NCBI GenBank assembly: GCA_002050275.1 | Contig: MWTB01000031.1 | Location: forward strand, 19,654-83,653 | Origin: Anaerolineae bacterium UTCFX1 | GTDB taxonomy: Bacteria > Chloroflexota > Anaerolineae > Anaerolineales > Villigracilaceae | Reading direction: 5' to 3' | Length of the DNA: 64,000 nucleotides | In this document: one piece after another, positions 41,402-52,223 of the stretch | Position numbering within the stretch: the first letter of the stretch is position 1 | Layout of the letters: the number at the start of each line of letters is the position of its first letter | Translations under genes and position numbers: made by a program | Notes under the pieces: generated by a model | Database searches by the model: none | Told to the model about the DNA's origin: nothing | The model's input: the letters and a program-made list of their open reading frames with translations, nothing else

Positions 41402-44400
41402 ATGTTAAAAAGTTTTGTCAAAATGTTCGGGGGCGACCCCAGTAAGAAAACTATCGCGCAGTACGGCGGCGCCGCTGCGCAAGTCAACGATCTCGAAGCG
41501 AATTTCGAGACGTTATCTGACGATGCGCTCAACGCCAAAACAGACGAATTCCGCGCGCGGCTCGCCGAGTTGATCGGGGATACGGAAGGCTTGTCGGAGA
41601 AAGAACAGGCTAAAGTCTGGCAAGACGCGCTAAGCGACATCTTACCGGAAGCGTTCGCGGCAGTGCGCGAAGCTTCGAAACGCACTATCGGTTTACGTCA
41701 CTACGATGTGCAGTTAATCGGCGGCGTAGCGCTTCATGAAGGCTCGATCGCTGAGATGCGCACCGGCGAGGGGAAAACGCTCGTCGCCACCTTGCCAATC
41801 TACCTTAATGCTTTGCTTGGCAAAGGCGTACATCTCATCACGGTCAATGATTATCTCGCGCGGCGCGATGCGCGCTGGATGGCTCCCATCTTCAACATGC
41901 TGGGCTTAACCGTCGGCGTGCTGCAAATGGCGGCGGCAACCGAAAACGGCAAGAAAGCGTTTCTTGTCGATCTGGAACGCGAATCACCGCACGAAGATCA
42001 ACATCAGTTGCGCTTGGTAGATCGCCGCCTCGCCTATGAAGCCGATGTAACCTACGGAACTAATTCCGAGTTTGGCTTCGATTATTTGCGCGACAACATG
42101 ACCATGCGGCTGGCTGATCGGGTGCAGCGCGGACATCATTACGCTATTGTGGACGAGGTAGACAACGTGCTAATTGACGAAGCGCGCACGCCGCTTATCA
42201 TCTCCGGTCCCGCTTCGGGGAATTTGGAGTGGTATGGAAAAATGTCGCAGGTGGTCAAACAGCTTAAGCCCGAAGATTATGAACTCAACGAAAAAGATCA
42301 GAACGCCTCGCTCACTGAAACGGGATTGATGCACGTTGAGCAGGTCTTGGGGCAACCGCTCGCGGACCCCGACAGACCGGAAGATGTAACGCCCGAGCAA
42401 GCGCGTCTGCGCGGTTACCTCGAGCAAGCCATGCGCGCTCAATTCATCTTCCATCGCAACAAGGATTATCTTGTGCAGGGAGGCAAGGTTATCATCGTAG
42501 ATGAACACACCGGGCGGCTTATGCCAGGCAGACGCTGGAGCGACGGTTTACACCAGGCGGTCGAAGCCAAAGAAGGCGTGAAAGTTGAGCCCGAAAACGT
42601 GACGTATGCCACCGTCACCCTGCAGAATTATTTCCGCATGTATAAGAAATTAGCGGGTATGACCGGCACCGCGTTGACCGAAGCCGAAGAATTCAGCAAG
42701 ATTTACAACCTCGAAGTCCACTCGATCCCACCGAACCTCGAATATCAGGCGTTTGGCGGCAATGCGCCGCTAATCGAGATCAAAACCAAGGACAAAGACG
42801 GTTACGCGTTAGCCTACTTCGCCAAACGCGGCGACAATGAACGCGCGCCGCTCTTCTATCGCAGGCAAGATTTTCCCGACGTCATCTATAAGACAATCGA
42901 ATCAAAACTACGCGCTATTGCAACGGAAATCGTCCGCGAGCATGTGCGCGGACGTCCCGTCTTAGCCGGCACAACCTCCGTCGAAGCGTCGGAAAAGCTT
43001 TCAGAGCGTCTGAAAGCCGACTCGGTGCGGCGGTTGCTGCAAGTGGCGCTTGTGCGTCATACTTGGATGCAAGCAAATCATCGCGAAGAAGACGGACGGC
43101 TCATCGCAGAACTTCAGCCGTTCAATGAAACGCTTGAGAAGATTTCGCCGGACGCGCTGCGGAAGTTCATCCAACCGTTCGGCATGACAAGCATCAACCC
43201 CGAAGATCCGAACAATATTACCGTAACGCTTGAGATTCTTCGGTTGGATGAAGCGGATAAAAACCGGCTAAAATCGGTGTTACAAGGCGGCGTTCCTCAT
43301 CAAGTATTGAACGCGCGTAAACATACCGAAGAGTCGCAGGTGATCGCGGGGGCGGGCGCATTCGGCGCGGTCACTATCGCCACCAACATGGCGGGGCGCG
43401 GCGTGGATATTAAACTCGGCGGCGAAATCGCCGAAGAAGTCATCAGCGCGGTCAACCGCGTATTGCGTAAAGTGGGCTACGAAGACCCGTTCGATATGTC
43501 GCTTGAAGAACGCCGTGTAGCGTTGCAACAAACCGACCCGTCCGCCTTTAGCATTTACGACGCGGAAATCAAACTTTTCTTGCAATACTTTGAGGACATG
43601 GAGCGCGTCAAAGAACTGGGCGGTTTACATGTAGTCGGCTCGGAACGGCACGACGCGCGCCGCATTGATAATCAGTTGCGCGGACGCGCCGCGCGGCAGG
43701 GCGACCCCGGCTCTTCGCGTTTCTACCTTTCGCTTGAAGACGACCTCATGCGCATTCAAGGTGGCTCACAGGTGAGCGGGCTTATGGACCGCATGCGCGT
43801 GGACGAATCGCTTCCGCTCGAAGCGGGCGTGGTCAGCCGCGTAATCGAACAAGCCCAACATCGCATCGAAGGCGCGAACTTCGATGTGCGCAAGCATCTG
43901 CTCGAATACGACGATGTGCTTAACAAACAACGCGAGCAGATCTACAATCAACGCGATCGTATCTTCGTCAAAGCAGACCTACGCGAGGATGTGACAACGC
44001 TTCTTGAAACTGAAGTTGCTCAACGCGTCGAAGCGGAGATGGCTGACGAAGAGGGACCGTGGAAATTGATCGCTTGGCTCGAGCAGGTGCAACCGCCGTT
44101 TATGACGGGAGAGCGCCTTTTCCCCAGTTTCGGCTTATCTCTATTGCTGCGAGAACTTTCCGAACCTACACGCCTTTCTTCCGAAGTCCTCAGCCTGATC
44201 GCCCGCGCCGTCGAAGCCGAGAACGCGCATCATCTGCGCGCAATTGAAACACTAATTGACAACGGCGAAGGGGCGCTCAATGCGCAAATTGACTCGCGCA
44301 ACGACGCCGTAGACGCATTCTTTGAAAGCCTGCGCGAACGAGAAGACGCTCCCCGCCCGCAAAAACTCCTAGAAGAACTCAACAACTTGATCGGAATGTC

Positions 44401-45391
44401 GTTGCGTCTCAGCGGCGAGCAATTGCGCGCGTTGGGCGAAGAGCCTGAGAACGTCAAAGACGACGTCCAAGGGATGATCGAAGCGCAATTGACCAGCGCG
44501 TATATGGCGCGCGTCATCGCCGCCGCGCAAAATCGCATCGGCGAATCGCTTGGCGAGAAATTTCAGATCGCCAACTGGGACGATGCCGCAGACCAGATCG
44601 TCGAAGCTTCACAAGCCGCCTTAGAACGCCGCCGCGAACGATTGAGCGATCAAATTTCACGCGATCTTGAAACTCTTATGCCGCCCGAGATCAACGAAAG
44701 CAGCAAACTGCAATTACTGCTCTCGCTCTCGCAAGGCGCACGCACGGTTTTCGATCAGAAGACTCACCGTCAAGTCAAACAAATCTTTTCGCGGTTCAGT
44801 TATATCTTCCTCATGGCGCAACTGCTCGATGGACGCGATCAAGAAGAGATTGCAGACGAGGCGTTAGAACATCTCGAAGAAGCGGAAGAAGCGCTGCGCG
44901 CCGCTTGGGGCGAGCGCGAATTCAATCGTCTCTCAGCTAACGCGCAAAAACTGGCGGATTTCGGCATTGCCGCAAAGAACGCTTTCGGCGAGGAAAGGCT
45001 AAGCGAATCAGCCGCTGCGTTGAGCGAAACAGATCGCGAAGTGTTAGTCGAAGCGATCGGACGTTACGCGTTGAACGAAGCCCATCGGCAATTATTGCTC
45101 AGCGCCACAACCGAATTATGGGTGGATTATCTAACGCGCATCGAAGCCTTACGCGTTTCCATCGGCTTGGAAGCGTACGCGCAACGCGACCCATTGGTGC
45201 AATATAAAGCCCGCGCTTCCGAAATGTTCGCTCAACTAGTAGAAGACATCCGCGGGCTGGTGATCAGCCGCATCTTTGCGTATCAACCGCGACCGGTCGA
45301 GATTACACCGGTAGAACTTTCAGACGCGCCCATAGAAACGCGAACCGTAAGCGTAGATCAAGAGCGAAAGAAAAAGCGACGCAGACATTAA
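41402..45391 (+). CDS. secA: Preprotein translocase ATPase SecA, unusually large
   Basis: The 1329-residue protein is the motor that drives preproteins through SecYEG (common bacterial length about 800-950). NBD1 has RTGEGKTLVA (Walker A, residues about 121-130), VDEVDNVLIDEARTPLIISG and PPXD elements; MTGTALTEAEEF is at about 420. NBD2 has LAGTTSVEASEKLSERL, TNMAGRGVDIKLGG and RIDNQLRGRAARQGDPGSSR. Extra sequence occurs after SVEAS (about 85 residues), after KLGG (about 60) and, largest, in the helical scaffold/wing region (about residues 870-1238). The usual C-terminal SEC-C zinc motif is absent; the tail is the basic KKKRRRH. Adenosine deaminase follows after five bases. Confidence 0.93.
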   Translation: MLKSFVKMFGGDPSKKTIAQYGGAAAQVNDLEANFETLSDDALNAKTDEFRARLAELIGDTEGLSEKEQAKVWQDALSDILPEAFAAVREASKRTIGLRHYDVQLIGGVALHEGSIAEMRTGEGKTLVATLPIYLNALLGKGVHLITVNDYLARRDARWMAPIFNMLGLTVGVLQMAAATENGKKAFLVDLERESPHEDQHQLRLVDRRLAYEADVTYGTNSEFGFDYLRDNMTMRLADRVQRGHHYAIVDEVDNVLIDEARTPLIISGPASGNLEWYGKMSQVVKQLKPEDYELNEKDQNASLTETGLMHVEQVLGQPLADPDRPEDVTPEQARLRGYLEQAMRAQFIFHRNKDYLVQGGKVIIVDEHTGRLMPGRRWSDGLHQAVEAKEGVKVEPENVTYATVTLQNYFRMYKKLAGMTGTALTEAEEFSKIYNLEVHSIPPNLEYQAFGGNAPLIEIKTKDKDGYALAYFAKRGDNERAPLFYRRQDFPDVIYKTIESKLRAIATEIVREHVRGRPVLAGTTSVEASEKLSERLKADSVRRLLQVALVRHTWMQANHREEDGRLIAELQPFNETLEKISPDALRKFIQPFGMTSINPEDPNNITVTLEILRLDEADKNRLKSVLQGGVPHQVLNARKHTEESQVIAGAGAFGAVTIATNMAGRGVDIKLGGEIAEEVISAVNRVLRKVGYEDPFDMSLEERRVALQQTDPSAFSIYDAEIKLFLQYFEDMERVKELGGLHVVGSERHDARRIDNQLRGRAARQGDPGSSRFYLSLEDDLMRIQGGSQVSGLMDRMRVDESLPLEAGVVSRVIEQAQHRIEGANFDVRKHLLEYDDVLNKQREQIYNQRDRIFVKADLREDVTTLLETEVAQRVEAEMADEEGPWKLIAWLEQVQPPFMTGERLFPSFGLSLLLRELSEPTRLSSEVLSLIARAVEAENAHHLRAIETLIDNGEGALNAQIDSRNDAVDAFFESLREREDAPRPQKLLEELNNLIGMSLRLSGEQLRALGEEPENVKDDVQGMIEAQLTSAYMARVIAAAQNRIGESLGEKFQIANWDDAADQIVEASQAALERRRERLSDQISRDLETLMPPEINESSKLQLLLSLSQGARTVFDQKTHRQVKQIFSRFSYIFLMAQLLDGRDQEEIADEALEHLEEAEEALRAAWGEREFNRLSANAQKLADFGIAAKNAFGEERLSESAAALSETDREVLVEAIGRYALNEAHRQLLLSATTELWVDYLTRIEALRVSIGLEAYAQRDPLVQYKARASEMFAQLVEDIRGLVISRIFAYQPRPVEITPVELSDAPIETRTVSVDQERKKKRRRH

Positions 45392-45396
45392 TCGTT

Positions 45397-46443
45397 ATGA
45401 ATATCGCCAACCGAGTTACCGCGGCGCTCAATCTTTACCGGGCGCTCCCCAAAGTGGAATTGCATCGTCATTTGGAAGGCTCGTTGCGACTTACAACCAT
45501 GCTTGACATTGCGCGTCAGTACGAGTTAACGATCCCTTCAAGCATTCTGCGGTTAAGCGCGCTGGTACAAGTCATCGAAGAAGATCGACCTACTTTCCAA
45601 AATTTCCTCAGTAAATTTGCCACCCTACGCCTGTTTTACCGCTCGCCCGAAGTGATCCATCGCGTCACAAGCGAAGCGATCGAAGACGCGGCAAAAGACA
45701 ATATTCAATATATGGAACTGCGTTTCACGCCGGTCGCATTAAGCCGCGTGCAAAGTTTCTCGCTCCGCGACGTTATGGGATGGGTAATATCCAGCGCCAA
45801 GGAAGCGTCTACCAAATATAAGGTCGCGACGCGACTGATCGCTTCCGTGAATCGCCACGAAAGCGTCGAACTCGCCGAACAAGTGGCGCGGCTGGCGGCG
45901 GATCATATTCAAGACGGGCTTGTGGGGTTAGATCTCGCAGGCAACGAGGCGGATTTTCCGGCGCAGCCTTTTTACGGAGTCTTTAAAGAAGCAAAGCAGG
46001 CAGGCTTACATATGACTATCCACGCGGGCGAATGGGGACCCGCCGAGAACATCCGCGAAGCCATCGAAACCATCGGCGCCGAGCGTATTGGTCATGGCGT
46101 GCGTATCTTGGAAAATCAAGCCGTCGTCGCGCTGGCGCGCGAACGTCAGACTGCATTTGAAGTATGCGTTACCAGCAATTATCAATCGGGCATTGTCTCT
46201 TCCCGCAAAACGCACCCGCTGGCAAAAATGCTCGAGACTGGCTTAAATGTTACAATCAATACCGACGATCCCAGCATTTCACGCATCGTCTTAAGCGATG
46301 AATACCGCGTCGCTTGCGAAGAATTGCATCTCTCGCAAAGCGCCCTCAATGAGCGCATCCTTGCGGCAGCGCGGGCGGCGTTCACTCACGAAGACGAAAA
46401 AGAAATATTGATCCAACGATTGGAAAAAGAATTAAAGTTATAA
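45397..46443 (+). CDS. add: Adenosine deaminase
   Basis: The 348-residue TIM-barrel enzyme deaminates adenosine to inosine in purine salvage. Zinc/substrate motifs are PKVELHRHLEGSLRL, MTIHAGEWGPAENIREAIE, AERIGHGVRIL and TINTDDPSIS, all in order. Length and sequence fit adenosine rather than adenine deaminase, although a related aminohydrolase cannot be fully excluded. It is cotranscribed with secA. Confidence 0.88.
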   Translation: MNIANRVTAALNLYRALPKVELHRHLEGSLRLTTMLDIARQYELTIPSSILRLSALVQVIEEDRPTFQNFLSKFATLRLFYRSPEVIHRVTSEAIEDAAKDNIQYMELRFTPVALSRVQSFSLRDVMGWVISSAKEASTKYKVATRLIASVNRHESVELAEQVARLAADHIQDGLVGLDLAGNEADFPAQPFYGVFKEAKQAGLHMTIHAGEWGPAENIREAIETIGAERIGHGVRILENQAVVALARERQTAFEVCVTSNYQSGIVSSRKTHPLAKMLETGLNVTINTDDPSISRIVLSDEYRVACEELHLSQSALNERILAAARAAFTHEDEKEILIQRLEKELKL

Positions 46444-46564
46444 TTTAGACGTTTCGCAAGGATAGTAAAGGCGCACCTTTATGTTCTTCGCAAGTTTGGT
46501 TGGAGTTGGTCGCGCCGAATAAAGTCAGCGCCGCCAAAAATTCAAACCGCCAAAGGAGAGCCTT

Positions 46565-49258
46565 ATGAACAATCTGTTCAATACACGCGATATTTTAACA
46601 GTGGGGGATAAGACATACGTCTACTACCGTCTTGACGCATTAGAAAAAGCGGGCATTACGCAACTTGACCGTCTCCCGATTTCGATTCGTGTCATGCTAG
46701 AATCGGCTTTGCGTCAATGCAACGACAAAGAAATCAAACAGCAAGACGTAAAGAATATTGCCGCTTGGACTCCGCACGGCGAACGACCCGGCATCCCCTT
46801 CCTGCCCGCCCGCGTGATCATGCAAGACTTTACAGGCGTGCCAGCCATCGTAGACCTCGCCGCTATGCGCGCCGCAGTCGCCCGCCTCGGAGGCGACCCG
46901 AAGAAGATCAACCCGCTCGTGCCGGTAGATCTGGTCATTGATCATTCCATTCAAGTGGATTTCTTCGCCACGCCAAACGCGCTGCAACGCAACACCGAAA
47001 TGGAATTTATGCGGAACCGAGAACGTTATGAATTCCTGAAATGGGGACAACGCGCATTTCAAAACTTCCGCGTTGTGCCGCCCATGACCGGCATTGTGCA
47101 CCAAGTCAATTTGGAATTCCTTTCCAGCGTCGTGATGACAAAACAAGACGGCGATCAAATCGTCGCCTTCCCAGATACGCTCGTCGGAACCGATTCGCAC
47201 ACAACGATGATCAACGGTCTCGGCGTTATCGGTTGGGGCGTAGGCGGCATCGAAGCCGAAGCGGTGATGCTGGGTCAACCCATGGATATGCTCTTACCAG
47301 ATGTGATCGGCTTCAAACTCTACGGTAAACTTCGAGAAGGAGTCACCGCCACCGACCTCGTGCTGACCATTACGCAAATGCTCCGTAAAAAAGGCGTGGT
47401 TAATAAATTCGTCGAATTCTTCGGTCCGGGGCTTGAAACGATGTCGTTGCCCGATCGCGCCACCATCGGCAACATGGCTCCTGAATACGGCGCCACCATC
47501 GGCTACTTCCCAATTGACCATGAGACCTTCCACTATATGCGGTTGACGGGGCGCTCAGAAGAAACCATCGCGCTCACTGAAGCGTACGCACGCGCGCAAG
47601 GACTCTTCCACGAACCCACCATGCCCGAACCTGAATTCACCGATATGCTGGAACTAGACCTCGGCGCCGTTGTCTCATCGCTGGCTGGACCAAAACGCCC
47701 GCAAGATCGCATTCCAATGACCGAGATGAAAGAGACTTTCGGCAAGATCTTAAGCGCGCCGGTCAAAGAGCGCGGTTTCGCACTCAAGCCCGAATCATTA
47801 ACCGCCGAAGCGACCTTTGGGACTAACGGCGACTCAATGAAAATGAAACACGGCGCAGTCGTCATTGCGGCGATCACATCCTGCACGAACACGAGCAATC
47901 CATCCGTAATGGTAGCGGCTGGGTTGCTCGCAAGGAAAGCCGTAGAAAAAGGGCTCAACGTCAAACCGTATGTAAAAACATCTCTAGCGCCCGGTTCGCG
48001 CGTTGTGACAGAATATCTACAACAAGCTGATCTACTCGATCCGCTCGCCAAACTTGGGTTTAATATCGTTGCATACGGATGCACCACCTGTATTGGAAAT
48101 TCGGGCCCGTTGCCAGCGGAAGTGGCGAAAGCGGTCACAGAGTCCGATTTGGTAGCGGCGGCGGTCCTTTCAGGCAATCGCAACTTTGAAGGGCGCATCC
48201 ATTCGCAGGTAAAAGCGAACTTCCTCATGTCTCCGCCGCTAGTCGTTGCCTATGCGCTGGCTGGAACAGTAGACATTGACCTCGATAAAGAACCGCTCGG
48301 CACAGGCACAGACGGCGCGCCAGTTTATCTCAAAGATTTATGGCCCACGCTAAAAGAGATCAACGATGTAGCTTCTGCCAGCGTACACGCGGATATGTTT
48401 AAAGATAAATACTCTGATGTGTTCGGCGGAACCGATATGTGGAAGGAAATTAAAGTCACCGGCGGCGACTTGTACGAATGGAACGAGGCTTCGACATATA
48501 TTCATCATCCGCCTTACTTCCAGAACTTGACGCTTCAAGTTAATCCCATCAAAGATATCAAAAACGCGCGGGTTCTGGGTCTGTTTGGCGACTCGGTGAC
48601 AACCGATCACATCTCGCCCGCTGCGGCAATTGCAATCGAATCGCCTGCCGGGAAATACCTGCAAGAGCGCGGCATCGCTCCAAAAGATTTCAACTCTTAC
48701 GGTTCGCGGCGCGGCAACGATCTGGTTATGACGCGCGGAACGTTCGCCAATATCCGCTTGAAGAATTTATTAGTGGCGCCCAAAGAAGGCAACTGGACGA
48801 AATATCACCCGACCGGCGAAGTGATGTCTATGTTTGACGCGGCGATGAAATATCAAAACGACGGTATTCCAGCCATTGTCATCGCCGGGAAAGAATACGG
48901 CACCGGCTCCAGCCGCGACTGGGCGGCAAAAGGAACGCTGTTGCAAGATGTTCGCGCGGTGATGGCCGAATCGTTTGAGCGTATTCACCGCTCCAACCTC
49001 GTCGGCATGGGCGTCTTACCGTTGCAATTCGCAGACGGACAAAACGCCGAGACATTAGGGTTGGACGGGAGCGAAGTCTTCGACATTGGAGGATTAAACG
49101 AAATCAAACCGAGATCCGTCGTTACCGTAAAAGCCAGAAAAGCAGACGGCAAAGTTATCGAATTTCAGGTCACAGCGCTGTTGAACACCGAAGTTGAGGT
49201 AAATTACTACCATAACGGTGGAATTCTACATACGGTATTAAGACACTTAATCCACTAA
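46565..49258 (+). CDS. acnA: Aconitate hydratase A
   Basis: The 897-residue TCA-cycle enzyme isomerises citrate to isocitrate via a [4Fe-4S] cluster. The cluster Cys residues are in [18 protein letters not shown] and [35 protein letters not shown] is another family hallmark, and the C-terminal swivel domain has [13 protein letters not shown] and [14 protein letters not shown]. Length matches AcnA/IRP rather than AcnB. An AAGGAGAG sequence precedes the ATG. Confidence 0.95.
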   Translation: MNNLFNTRDILTVGDKTYVYYRLDALEKAGITQLDRLPISIRVMLESALRQCNDKEIKQQDVKNIAAWTPHGERPGIPFLPARVIMQDFTGVPAIVDLAAMRAAVARLGGDPKKINPLVPVDLVIDHSIQVDFFATPNALQRNTEMEFMRNRERYEFLKWGQRAFQNFRVVPPMTGIVHQVNLEFLSSVVMTKQDGDQIVAFPDTLVGTDSHTTMINGLGVIGWGVGGIEAEAVMLGQPMDMLLPDVIGFKLYGKLREGVTATDLVLTITQMLRKKGVVNKFVEFFGPGLETMSLPDRATIGNMAPEYGATIGYFPIDHETFHYMRLTGRSEETIALTEAYARAQGLFHEPTMPEPEFTDMLELDLGAVVSSLAGPKRPQDRIPMTEMKETFGKILSAPVKERGFALKPESLTAEATFGTNGDSMKMKHGAVVIAAITSCTNTSNPSVMVAAGLLARKAVEKGLNVKPYVKTSLAPGSRVVTEYLQQADLLDPLAKLGFNIVAYGCTTCIGNSGPLPAEVAKAVTESDLVAAAVLSGNRNFEGRIHSQVKANFLMSPPLVVAYALAGTVDIDLDKEPLGTGTDGAPVYLKDLWPTLKEINDVASASVHADMFKDKYSDVFGGTDMWKEIKVTGGDLYEWNEASTYIHHPPYFQNLTLQVNPIKDIKNARVLGLFGDSVTTDHISPAAAIAIESPAGKYLQERGIAPKDFNSYGSRRGNDLVMTRGTFANIRLKNLLVAPKEGNWTKYHPTGEVMSMFDAAMKYQNDGIPAIVIAGKEYGTGSSRDWAAKGTLLQDVRAVMAESFERIHRSNLVGMGVLPLQFADGQNAETLGLDGSEVFDIGGLNEIKPRSVVTVKARKADGKVIEFQVTALLNTEVEVNYYHNGGILHTVLRHLIH

Positions 49259-49269
49259 CCTGGATAGAC

Positions 49270-49306
49270 AAAGAAGAGGCTGTCGAAAGACGACAGCCTC
49301 TTCTTT
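49270..49306. terminator. Strong bidirectional intrinsic terminator after acnA
   Basis: A perfect 16-base stem (49270-49285 with 49291-49306) with a 5-base AAAGA loop; the arms begin AAAGAAGAGGC and end GCCTCTTCTTT. It separates acnA from the convergent gene ending at 49325. Confidence 0.9.
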
Positions 49307-49324
49307 AATTTAACAATCTACGCT

Positions 49325-50044
49325 TCAGCGCGATAGATCAGCGTTTACTTGCGCGCCAAAGGAGATCGCGCTCATCAGCACAGCCAAAACCAAGGCTAGA
49401 ACGCCGCCCATCCAAAAGCTTAAATAAGTAGCAATTAACCCAGCCAAAACGATGAGCGCCAATGCCATAAGCCGCACAAACGCGCCATTCGGCGCAGCGC
49501 TAAACGAATCCTTCAATCCAAAGAGACTTCCGCCCATACCTAGTAAACTGCACAGCGCCAACCCCCACGCATAATAGACGCCTTTACCCGGCAAGGAAAG
49601 CACATACACGCCGCAAGAGCCTTCCTTATCCGGATTCGGATAGGCTCGATGCAGCCATGCGCGTATAAAGATAAAACGCCCAAGATCAATATGCTGGGGT
49701 CCAATTTCCCATTCTAATTTCTTCGTCTCGCCCGGTTCCAAAGAGAACAGCGTATTGGCTGTCTCCATCAGCACCGGCGTGCTGATATTTGTGATCAACG
49801 ATGCATTAATAATGCGTCTCTCCGCCTTATTCGTTACCTCAACAGAGAATGATTCCGTTTCCGCCTTCGTCATGAAAATCGGGCATTGCAGCGTTGAAAA
49901 GGGTTCTGAGCCAGTGTAGTCGAATCCATAGTAGGCGGATTCTAAATCTGCCCATGTGGCGAAAAAAATCAGAACAAACCCCGCCGCCAATCCCATAAAA
50001 TAAAGCGAGAGAAAAAGGGAAGAAAACTTTCGTTTATTATTCAA
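49325..50044 (-). CDS. Membrane protein with an extracytoplasmic Ig-like segment
   Basis: 239 residues. One TM helix at residues about 10-30, a soluble beta-rich segment (residues 40-150) with FMTKAETESFSVEVTNKAER and FSLEPGETKKLEWEIGPQHI, then three or four TM helices. The soluble part resembles CARDB/Ig-like domains. The start is taken as a TTG at 50044, because no in-frame ATG gives a better N-terminus; this is uncertain. No family recognised. Confidence 0.6.
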   Translation of the reverse strand: MNNKRKFSSLFLSLYFMGLAAGFVLIFFATWADLESAYYGFDYTGSEPFSTLQCPIFMTKAETESFSVEVTNKAERRIINASLITNISTPVLMETANTLFSLEPGETKKLEWEIGPQHIDLGRFIFIRAWLHRAYPNPDKEGSCGVYVLSLPGKGVYYAWGLALCSLLGMGGSLFGLKDSFSAAPNGAFVRLMALALIVLAGLIATYLSFWMGGVLALVLAVLMSAISFGAQVNADLSR

Positions 50045-50268
50045 AGCGTCTTATCCATTTAAGAGATTTATTGCGATTACAGCCCGCCGCGCAAGAGGCT
50101 GCAAAGCAACGGTGAATTATAGGCGTTTTCTTATTTTAGGATAGATATTCTGAAGGGGATTTCGCGCCATTCTTTTCGCCGTTGAAAACGCTAAAGCCTC
50201 TTAAGGAGAAGTCCATTACAGGCTTGCCTTATGCAAGAATTTTCATACAGTTGAGCTTGTCTTATTAC
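50045..50268. other. Intergenic region with no recognised feature
   Basis: This 224-base gap has no open frame, hairpin of note or promoter that I can support. It precedes two leftward genes on the minus strand. Confidence 0.6.
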
Positions 50269-50904
50269 TTAAACTAATCCTTGCTTTCGAGCAATATCCG
50301 CCGCTTGAGTGCGGTTATCGGCTTGGAGTTTGGCAAGAATGTTAGAGACATGATTCTTCACCGTACCTTCGGTGATGAACAATTTATCCGCCATATCTTT
50401 GTTGGATGCGCCCTGCGCCAACAACACCAACACTTCGCGTTCACGTTCAGACAACGATTCAATTGTAGATACGGTCGGACGCATCATTTCACGCAGAGCG
50501 CGCGAGGCGATCTCAGGTTGGATAAACGCTTCGCCTTCATGTACGCGCCGAATCGTTTCGATCAATTTGTCGGCAGGCGTATCTTTGAGCAAATAGCCCA
50601 TCGCGCCGGCGCGCACGCCTTGATAGACGTAATCATCGCGGTCAAACGTAGTGAGGATGATGATCTTTGCCTGCGTCCACTCGCGGCACAATCTCGCCGT
50701 CGCTTCGACGCCGTTGAGGACGGGCATCTGCACATCCATAAGTACAACATCGGGACGCAGTTCAAGCGCAAGTTGCACGCCGCGTTCACCGTCGCCCGCT
50801 TCACCCACGACGTGTAAGCCTGGTTCCAGATCGAGAATCGTTTTCAACCCCTGACGCATCAGAGTCTGGTCTTCGACGAGGAGGATGTTGATCGAATTAG
50901 GCAT
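50269..50904 (-). CDS. NarL/LuxR-type response regulator
   Basis: The 211-residue protein has a receiver domain (residues 1-120) with INILLVEDQTLMRQG, the phosphorylated Asp in VVLMDVQMPVLNG, TTFDRDD and KDTPADKLI, and a LuxR-type helix-turn-helix (LSEREREVLVLLAQGASNKD, TEGTVKNHVSNIL). It is cotranscribed with the histidine kinase (16-base gap). The ABC transporter genes upstream on the same strand are a likely target. Confidence 0.93.
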   Translation of the reverse strand: MPNSINILLVEDQTLMRQGLKTILDLEPGLHVVGEAGDGERGVQLALELRPDVVLMDVQMPVLNGVEATARLCREWTQAKIIILTTFDRDDYVYQGVRAGAMGYLLKDTPADKLIETIRRVHEGEAFIQPEIASRALREMMRPTVSTIESLSEREREVLVLLAQGASNKDMADKLFITEGTVKNHVSNILAKLQADNRTQAADIARKQGLV

Positions 50905-50920
50905 GGACGGAGAAAAGGTT

Positions 50921-52144
50921 TCAGAGGATGGGCAGTTTAACGTCGATGCGAGAACCGCCGCCGTCGTTCGAGAGCGTCAGCGTTCCGCCGAGCCCTTCCA
51001 CGCGTTCGCGCATCCCGCGTAACCCAAAATGACCGGGGCGTCCCTCGGCGTCAGGCGGAAGTCCGCGCCCGTCATCTTTAATAACGAAAGTTGCAAACTG
51101 TGATTCAACAGCGAGATTTATATCCACATTGCGCGCCGCGGCATGACGTTCGATATTCGCCAACGCCTCTTGCGCAACGCGCCAAATCGTTTCAGCGTGA
51201 GCGGGAGACAGTTGATCCGCAGCATCGCCAATTTGACATGCGACGGCAAGACGCGCGCGTTGAGCGACATCCACGCTCAACGATTGTAGAGTCTCGTGTA
51301 ATTTTCGTTCGCCTAATCCCGGCGCGCGCAGACCCGCAAGCGAACGACGCAGATCGTCCATGCTGGCGCGCGTGAGATTCTTGAGTTCATCCACTTGCGC
51401 AGAGGCTTTATCGGCATCAACCTTATACAGACGTTGAACCGCTTCAAGCTGAACGGACAACGTCGCCAACGAATGACCGAGACTGTCATGCAAGTCGCGC
51501 GCAAGACGCTCGCGCTCGCGCAAGGTTGCCAATTCGGCGTCGTGGCGCCGCGCAAGTTCCAATTCTTTTTGAGCGGCTTCCAATTGAGCGATCAACTTGG
51601 CGCGCTCGCCGCTAGTGCGGCTGATGCCATAAATATAGAGATAGAGCGCGTTGGCAAACATCCATTGCATGGAAAAGCCGAAGATCATGCCAATGGGAAT
51701 AGCGGAAAGATTCCAACCCGAAATGATCACAACGATCAGAATCGCCAAAATAGCCGTGCCGGGCAACGTCGCTACCGGCGGCAGAATCCCAAACATTTGA
51801 CCGAAATAGGTGAACCCCAGCCACCAGACGTGAGGGGTTAAGAATGCCGCCGTCGCCCACAAGGCAATCCCGCCGACAAAATAAATCGCCATACGGCTAT
51901 GGGGAAAGGGCCACGGACTGTGTCTGATTTCAAAAAAATAGAGCAGTCCTTGCGCTATACATAAAGCCGATGCAACGATCTCGCGCCATGTGAGCGCGTC
52001 GGCGCGCGCAGCCAAAACGGATATAGCGGCAAACCCAAATGCCGTCAGCGAGACGATATCCCAGAAGCGACCGTATAGCTTCAAATGCCGCGCGGGCATG
52101 GGCAGATCGCTATTAGCCAATTCAGATTGACGCAAGTCGGTCAT
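50921..52144 (-). CDS. Sensor histidine kinase, NarX/DesK type (HisKA_3)
   Basis: About 407 residues. The ATG at 52144 lies six bases after TACACT, so a longer frame to 52201 is not needed. Five or six TM helices (residues about 30-175) precede a coiled-coil linker and the HisKA_3 box RERLARDLHDSLGHSLATLS with the phosphorylated His. The HATPase_c domain at the C-terminus has DDGRGLPPDAEGRPGHFGLR and GLGGTLTLSNDGGGSRIDV. It pairs with the response regulator. Membrane-embedded sensing of lipid state or antimicrobial stress is typical of the family. Confidence 0.9.
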   Translation of the reverse strand: MTDLRQSELANSDLPMPARHLKLYGRFWDIVSLTAFGFAAISVLAARADALTWREIVASALCIAQGLLYFFEIRHSPWPFPHSRMAIYFVGGIALWATAAFLTPHVWWLGFTYFGQMFGILPPVATLPGTAILAILIVVIISGWNLSAIPIGMIFGFSMQWMFANALYLYIYGISRTSGERAKLIAQLEAAQKELELARRHDAELATLRERERLARDLHDSLGHSLATLSVQLEAVQRLYKVDADKASAQVDELKNLTRASMDDLRRSLAGLRAPGLGERKLHETLQSLSVDVAQRARLAVACQIGDAADQLSPAHAETIWRVAQEALANIERHAAARNVDINLAVESQFATFVIKDDGRGLPPDAEGRPGHFGLRGMRERVEGLGGTLTLSNDGGGSRIDVKLPIL

Positions 52145-52150
52145 TACAAA

Positions 52151-52156
52151 AGTGTA
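52151..52156 (-). promoter_or_regulatory. -10 box (TACACT) of the histidine kinase gene; probable leaderless start
   Basis: On the minus strand the hexamer ends 6 bases before the ATG at 52144. No Shine-Dalgarno. Confidence 0.5.
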
Positions 52157-52172
52157 CTCCGTAAAATCCAAA

Positions 52173-52208
52173 GTGAACAGTGAAAGCAAGTTGCCTTTCA
52201 CTGTTCAC
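52173..52208 (-). terminator. Hairpin between ABC permease and histidine kinase genes
   Basis: GTGAACAGTGAAAG (52173-52186) pairs with CTTTCACTGTTCAC (52195-52208), loop of eight bases. On the minus strand it is followed by the T-rich TTTGGATTTT. It probably ends the ABC message, giving the kinase gene its own promoter. Confidence 0.6.
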
Positions 52209-52223
52209 AGGTTTTGCAGGCGT

